Below, piece by piece: positions 60,676 through 64,000 of a stretch of DNA of 64,000 bases. Numbering within the stretch: position 1 is the first letter of the stretch; each line of letters begins with the position of its first letter. Where the stretch lies: NCBI GenBank assembly GCA_025357915.1, contig JANYLH010000016.1, forward strand, positions 1 to 64,000. Reading direction: 5' to 3'. The notes beneath the pieces were generated by a model. The model saw nothing but the letters and a program-made list of their open reading frames with translations. It did not search any database and was not told where the DNA came from. The translations under genes were made by a program, and so were the position numbers. Source of the DNA: Gammaproteobacteria bacterium (GTDB taxonomy: Bacteria; Pseudomonadota; Gammaproteobacteria; Steroidobacterales; Steroidobacteraceae).

Positions 60676-61942
60676 CCAGATCCAGCACGCGCTCCCGTGC
60701 GCCGCGATTCGCGGCCACCGCGGCCTGCGCTGCGTCCGCCATGCGGGCGCGTGCCGCTTGGTCCCCGAGCAACGCGATCAGCGCCGCGCCCAGCGCGTCG
60801 CCGTCGCACACGATCTGCAGCCCGCCGCTCTCCGTCAGCGCTCGCGCCACATCGGGAGCATTGCCCTGTGAAGGACCGGCGAGCGCCGCTACCCCGAGCA
60901 CCGCCGGCTCGAGCAGATTGTGGCCGCCGATCGGCGCCAGGCTGCCGCCGACGAAGGCCACGTCGGCGGCCGCATAGAAGTTCTCGAGCTCGCCGATGGT
61001 GTCGAGCAGCAGCACCGCAGCCACGGCCGCGGAGTCCGGGTCTGCCGCCACGCTGGCGCCCGCTGCACTGTGGCGCAGCCATTTCACCCCGCTGCGCTCG
61101 AGCAGCGCAGCCACTTCATCGAATCGCGGCCGATGGCGCGGTGCCAGTACCAGCAGGGCATCCGCACGTACGCCGCGCACCGCCGCGTGCGCCGCCAGCA
61201 CCGCCTGCTCTTCGCCCGCATGGGTACTGCCTGCCACCCACATCGGTCGCCCGGCGGCATAGCGGATTCGCAGCGCCCTGCCGCTCTCGCGCACGCCCGG
61301 CACGGGCTCGCGGTCGAACTTGATATTGCCGCAGATCCAGATGTGCTCCGCCGCCACGCCCAGCGCCTCGAAGCGCCGCGCATCAGCGGCGGACTGCGCC
61401 GCCACTGACACCGCCCGGCGCAGGGCCGGCTGCAGCAAAGAGCTGAACCGCGACCAGCGTGCCGTGCTGCGCGCCGAGAGGCGCGCACTGGCGATCACCA
61501 CCGGCACACCTGCGCGCGCGCACTCGGCGAGGAGATTCGGCCAGAGCTCGGTTTCCATGATGACCAGCAATGCCGGGCGCAGGCGGCGCAGCGCGCCCCG
61601 CACACACCCGGGCAGGTCGTAGGGCGCGTAGCGCACCTGGACGCCCTCGTCGAGCGCGGCACGGGCCCGCGCACGGCCGGCGGGCGTGGCGCTCGTGACC
61701 GCCACCGGCATGCCAGGCCATTCGCGGCGCAGGGCGGCCACCAGGCTGGTGGCGGCCTGCACCTCCCCCACGGAGACCGCGTGCACCCACAGGCCCCGCT
61801 CGTCCCCGGGGAGCGCGGCGCCGAGGCCAAACCGTTCGCCCCAGCCGCGCCAGTAGTCGCGCTCGCGCAGGCCCCGCCAGAGCACGGCCAGGCTCACGAG
61901 CGGCAGCGCCAGCGCGACCAGCAGCGTGTACAGCCGCCGCAT
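60614..61942 (-). CDS. waaA: 3-deoxy-D-manno-octulosonic acid (Kdo) transferase
   Basis: The 442-residue glycosyltransferase (GT30) adds Kdo to lipid A precursors. The N-terminal TM helix (TLLVALALPLVSLAVLW) anchors it to the inner membrane. Conserved segments are WVHAVSVGEVQAA, ALLVIMETELWPNLL, GNIKFDRE, VAGSTHAGEE and FVGGSLAPIGGHNLLEPAVLG. The start overlaps the kdkA stop by one base (TGATG). Because a Kdo kinase follows upstream, it may be a monofunctional WaaA that adds one Kdo; this is inferred. The 3' end overlaps tolC by 62 nt. Confidence 0.96.
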   Translation of the reverse strand: MRRLYTLLVALALPLVSLAVLWRGLRERDYWRGWGERFGLGAALPGDERGLWVHAVSVGEVQAATSLVAALRREWPGMPVAVTSATPAGRARARAALDEGVQVRYAPYDLPGCVRGALRRLRPALLVIMETELWPNLLAECARAGVPVVIASARLSARSTARWSRFSSLLQPALRRAVSVAAQSAADARRFEALGVAAEHIWICGNIKFDREPVPGVRESGRALRIRYAAGRPMWVAGSTHAGEEQAVLAAHAAVRGVRADALLVLAPRHRPRFDEVAALLERSGVKWLRHSAAGASVAADPDSAAVAAVLLLDTIGELENFYAAADVAFVGGSLAPIGGHNLLEPAVLGVAALAGPSQGNAPDVARALTESGGLQIVCDGDALGAALIALLGDQAARARMADAAQAAVAANRGARERVLDLVRERLAPPPVPAPARRALVR

Positions 61943-62709
61943 CAGTCCGCCTGCAGTGCCGGGAGCTGCTGCAGCTGGATGCCGGTGGCCAGATAGCTGT
62001 CGAGCAGCATCTGCCAGTCGGCAGCCGTGAAGCGCTCGGCCCCCAGGCCAGCGGTGAGTTTGCGCAACGAGCGCTCGAGCCGCACCAGGTTGGCATCGCT
62101 CCACCAGCCCGGCGCGCGCAGCGAGCCGCGGTCGAAGTCGATGACCCAGACATCGCCCTCGGCCGCACCGAGCAGGATATTGTGCGCGTTGAGATCGGCA
62201 TGGCAGACACCGCGCCCATGGAAATGGCGCAGGCACCGGCCAATTGCCATCCAGGTTCCCAGCGGCACCGGCGCGGCGCGGATCGCCGCGGCCAGCGATC
62301 GCACCCCCGCAATCCGCTGCACCAGCAGATCGGCGCTGTAGGTATGGCCGGCGCGGCGGTACCCCGCGGCGATGGGCATCGGCACCGGGAGTCCGGCGCG
62401 ATGCATGTGGTAGAGCAGATGCCACTCCCGAAACGAGCGCGTGCGCTCCGCACCGCGCCACCAGTAGCGGTCGGAGGACACGCGCGCGATGAGCCCGCCG
62501 CGACGGTAATGCCGCAGCACGAGGCTCCGGCCGTCGGCCTCGATCAGCGCAGCCGAACCGCGGCCTTCGGTGGCCTCGCTCACCACGCCGCGCCCGCTCC
62601 ACCATGACCGCTCGAGCCAGCCGGGCGCCGCATTGCCGGCGCGGGAGCTGTCATATAGCATCGCGCCGCCAGTGAATTCCTGGATCCGGATCTCGGGGCC
62701 GACGGCCAT
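61942..62709 (-). CDS. kdkA: 3-deoxy-D-manno-octulosonic acid kinase KdkA
   Basis: A 255-residue kinase of the KdkA/InaA group that phosphorylates the 4-OH of the Kdo residue. The protein-kinase-like core is visible: VLRHYRRGGLIAR (Lys/Arg of the ATP site), the catalytic loop CHADLNAHNILL and the metal motif VIDFDRGSLR. KdkA is found in bacteria whose LPS has a single phosphorylated Kdo, such as Haemophilus. ATG 62709 is used. It is coupled with waaA by TGATG and is divergent from a heptosyltransferase gene. Confidence 0.92.
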   Translation of the reverse strand: MAVGPEIRIQEFTGGAMLYDSSRAGNAAPGWLERSWWSGRGVVSEATEGRGSAALIEADGRSLVLRHYRRGGLIARVSSDRYWWRGAERTRSFREWHLLYHMHRAGLPVPMPIAAGYRRAGHTYSADLLVQRIAGVRSLAAAIRAAPVPLGTWMAIGRCLRHFHGRGVCHADLNAHNILLGAAEGDVWVIDFDRGSLRAPGWWSDANLVRLERSLRKLTAGLGAERFTAADWQMLLDSYLATGIQLQQLPALQAD

Positions 62710-62745
62710 GAAGTTCAAACGAGACAATGCCCACCCGCATCCTGC

Positions 62746-63801
62746 ATGAGTGATACCGCCACGCCGCCGCAATCGCTGTGCATTCTGCGCCTCTCGGCCA
62801 TTGGCGATGCGACCCACGTCGTGCCCATAGTCCGCACCCTGCAGCACGCCTGGCCCGGCACCGCGATCACCTGGGTGATCGGCCGCGCCGAGGCGCGGCT
62901 CCTGACCCTGCTGCCCGGGGTCGAGTTTATCACCATCGACAAGCGCTCCTTGCGGACCGGCGCCCTGGCGCTGCGGCACGCGCTGCGCGGCCGGAGCTTC
63001 GATGTGCTGCTGCATATGCAGTACGCGCTGCGCGCCAGCCTGTATTCGACGCTGATCCGCGCGCCGCTGCGGCTGGGGTTCGATCGCGCCCGCGCCCGTG
63101 AGCTGCAATGGCTGTTCACGAACCGGAAGATCGCCGCGCGCGCCAACGAGCACGTGCTCGACAGCTTCTTCGGCTTCACGGAGGCGCTCGGCATCTGGGA
63201 GCGCCGCCTCGAGTGGAACCTGCCGATCCCGGCGGCTGCGCAGGAATGGGCGCGAGCGCAGATTCCCGACGGCGAGCGCACGCTGATCGTCAGCGCCTGC
63301 TCGAGCCGCCACGCCCGCAACTGGCGCGTCGAGCGCTACGCGGCGGTGATTGACCACGCCGTGCACCGGCATGGCCTGCGGGTGCTGTTGTGCGGCGGCC
63401 CCGGTGACTATGAACGCGCCGTGGGTAAGGCAATCGAACGCGCCGCCACCGTCCCGGTGCGCAATATCGTCGGCAGCGACACGCTGCCGCAGTTTCTCGC
63501 GCTCCTCGCCCGCGCCACCGTACTGCTGGCGCCCGATTCGGGCCCGGCGCACATGGCGACCATGGTTGGTACGCCGGTGATCGGCCTGTGCGCCACCACC
63601 CGTAGCGCCCGCAGCGGCCCGTATCTCTCGCGCCAATGGTGCGTCGATCGCTACGCCGAGGCGGCGCTGAAATTTCGCGGCCGCAGCGCCAGCGAGCTGC
63701 CCTGGAACGCGACCATCGAGGAGCCCGGCGCCATGGACCTGGTGGCAACCGCAGACGTGTGCGCGCGGCTCGATGAACTGCTGGCCGCGGGCGCCCGCTG
63801 A
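62746..63801 (+). CDS. GT9 family glycosyltransferase, probable LPS heptosyltransferase
   Basis: The 351-residue enzyme belongs to glycosyltransferase family 9, the WaaC/WaaF/WaaQ type. The N-terminal ILRLSAIGDATHVVPIVRTL is the conserved GT9 start and the C-terminal LLAPDSGPAHMATMVGTPVIGL is the ADP-heptose-binding signature. Which heptose it adds (I or II) cannot be told from sequence; the context beside waaA and kdkA fits inner-core assembly. It is divergent from kdkA with a gap of about 36 nt. Confidence 0.92.
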   Translation: MSDTATPPQSLCILRLSAIGDATHVVPIVRTLQHAWPGTAITWVIGRAEARLLTLLPGVEFITIDKRSLRTGALALRHALRGRSFDVLLHMQYALRASLYSTLIRAPLRLGFDRARARELQWLFTNRKIAARANEHVLDSFFGFTEALGIWERRLEWNLPIPAAAQEWARAQIPDGERTLIVSACSSRHARNWRVERYAAVIDHAVHRHGLRVLLCGGPGDYERAVGKAIERAATVPVRNIVGSDTLPQFLALLARATVLLAPDSGPAHMATMVGTPVIGLCATTRSARSGPYLSRQWCVDRYAEAALKFRGRSASELPWNATIEEPGAMDLVATADVCARLDELLAAGAR

Positions 63802-63825
63802 CTCCCGGCCTGCTACCATACCGCC

Positions 63826-64000
63826 ATGCAAGACATACTCGTGCCGATATCGCCGGGGGAACTGCTCGACAAGATCACCATCCTGCGCATCAAGTCGGCG
63901 CGGATGAGCGATGCGGCGAAACTCGCCAACGTGCGCCACGAGTTGCGGTTGCTCGAGCAGACCTGGGCCGCCGCCGTTCCCCAGGGCAGCGACCTCACCG
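63826..64000 (+). CDS. DUF6165 family protein (5' end only)
   Basis: The first 58 codons are in the window. The N-terminus reads ILVPISPGELLDKITILRIK followed by MSDAAKLANVRHELRLLEQ, which matches the DUF6165 pattern (PxSxGELxDKIxILxIK, then KLxNVxxEL). The function is unknown, but relatives often lie beside LPS glycosyltransferase genes, as here. The gene runs off the window end. Confidence 0.85.
   Translation, partial: MQDILVPISPGELLDKITILRIKSARMSDAAKLANVRHELRLLEQTWAAAVPQGSDLT

Noticed and set aside
61942-63939. A 665-codon minus-strand reading containing the Kdo kinase
   Set aside because: The kinase domain begins at about 62709; the upstream part is antisense to the heptosyltransferase.

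Overview
The window is a contiguous, GC-rich (roughly two-thirds G+C), densely packed stretch of a gammaproteobacterial chromosome. It carries about 60 protein genes, the 5' part of the RNase P RNA gene and one SAH riboswitch. No tRNA, rRNA, insertion sequence, prophage or CRISPR array was seen. The lpoA/yraN/rsmI/rnpB block, sspAB next to petABC, murA-ibaG, kdsDC-lptCAB-rpoN-hpf-rapZ, and waaA with kdkA all point to Gammaproteobacteria. The PPi-dependent phosphofructokinase, the membrane H+-pyrophosphatase and the GC content suggest the Xanthomonadales/Nevskiales/Steroidobacter side of the class. That placement is inferred from gene content only; no search was run.

Layout. 1-3.4 kb: rnpB (partial) and rsmI on the minus strand, divergent from lpoA and yraN (peptidoglycan synthesis control and a nuclease-like protein). 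3.5-7.2 kb: sspB, sspA and the cytochrome bc1 operon petABC, all minus. 7.4-8.6 kb: a DegS/AlgW-type periplasmic protease. 8.6-10.1 kb: murA and ibaG. 10.2-16.5 kb: a long plus-strand envelope and regulation operon, kdsD-kdsC-lptC-lptA-lptB-rpoN-hpf-rapZ, with several 4-nt start/stop overlaps. 16.5-20.4 kb: a YciH/SUI1 protein, malic enzyme and a patatin-like lipase. 20.4-21.9 kb: periplasmic peroxiredoxin and an unusual dihaem cytochrome c. 22-27.7 kb: a carbon-metabolism cluster tkt-gap-pgk-pyk. 27.8-31.9 kb: the methyl cycle (metK, SAH riboswitch, ahcY) and cpdA.

31.9-37.5 kb: a LON-domain protein, mpl, rnd, an adenylate kinase with a histone-H1-like basic tail, PPi-dependent phosphofructokinase and slyX. 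37.6-41.9 kb: a large SLOG-like/multi-TM protein of probable signalling or defence type, an EamA transporter, an uncharacterised methyltransferase and a pseudouridine synthase. 41.9-45.1 kb: a small redox/FMN operon divergent from a LysR regulator, then DoxX. 45.2-47.3 kb: H+-pyrophosphatase. 47.3-53.6 kb: a membrane protein, two exported hydrolases, a DUF2891 protein and an APC permease. 53.7-58.0 kb: Ada, an LmbE-type deacetylase and a PAS-GGDEF-EAL protein. 58.2-64 kb: pcm, rhodanese, tolC, then LPS inner-core genes (waaA, kdkA, a GT9 heptosyltransferase, DUF6165).

How it fits together. Many genes serve the outer membrane: Kdo synthesis (kdsD, kdsC), transfer (waaA), Kdo phosphorylation (kdkA), LPS export (lptCAB) and heptose addition. 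Peptidoglycan genes are murA, mpl and lpoA; envelope stress and efflux genes are degS and tolC. Central metabolism shows a pyrophosphate theme (PPi-PFK and H+-PPase). The most unusual items are the SLOG-like/4-TM protein, the lysine/arginine tail on adenylate kinase, the CX3CH haem site, and the cysteine-rich N-terminus of LptA.
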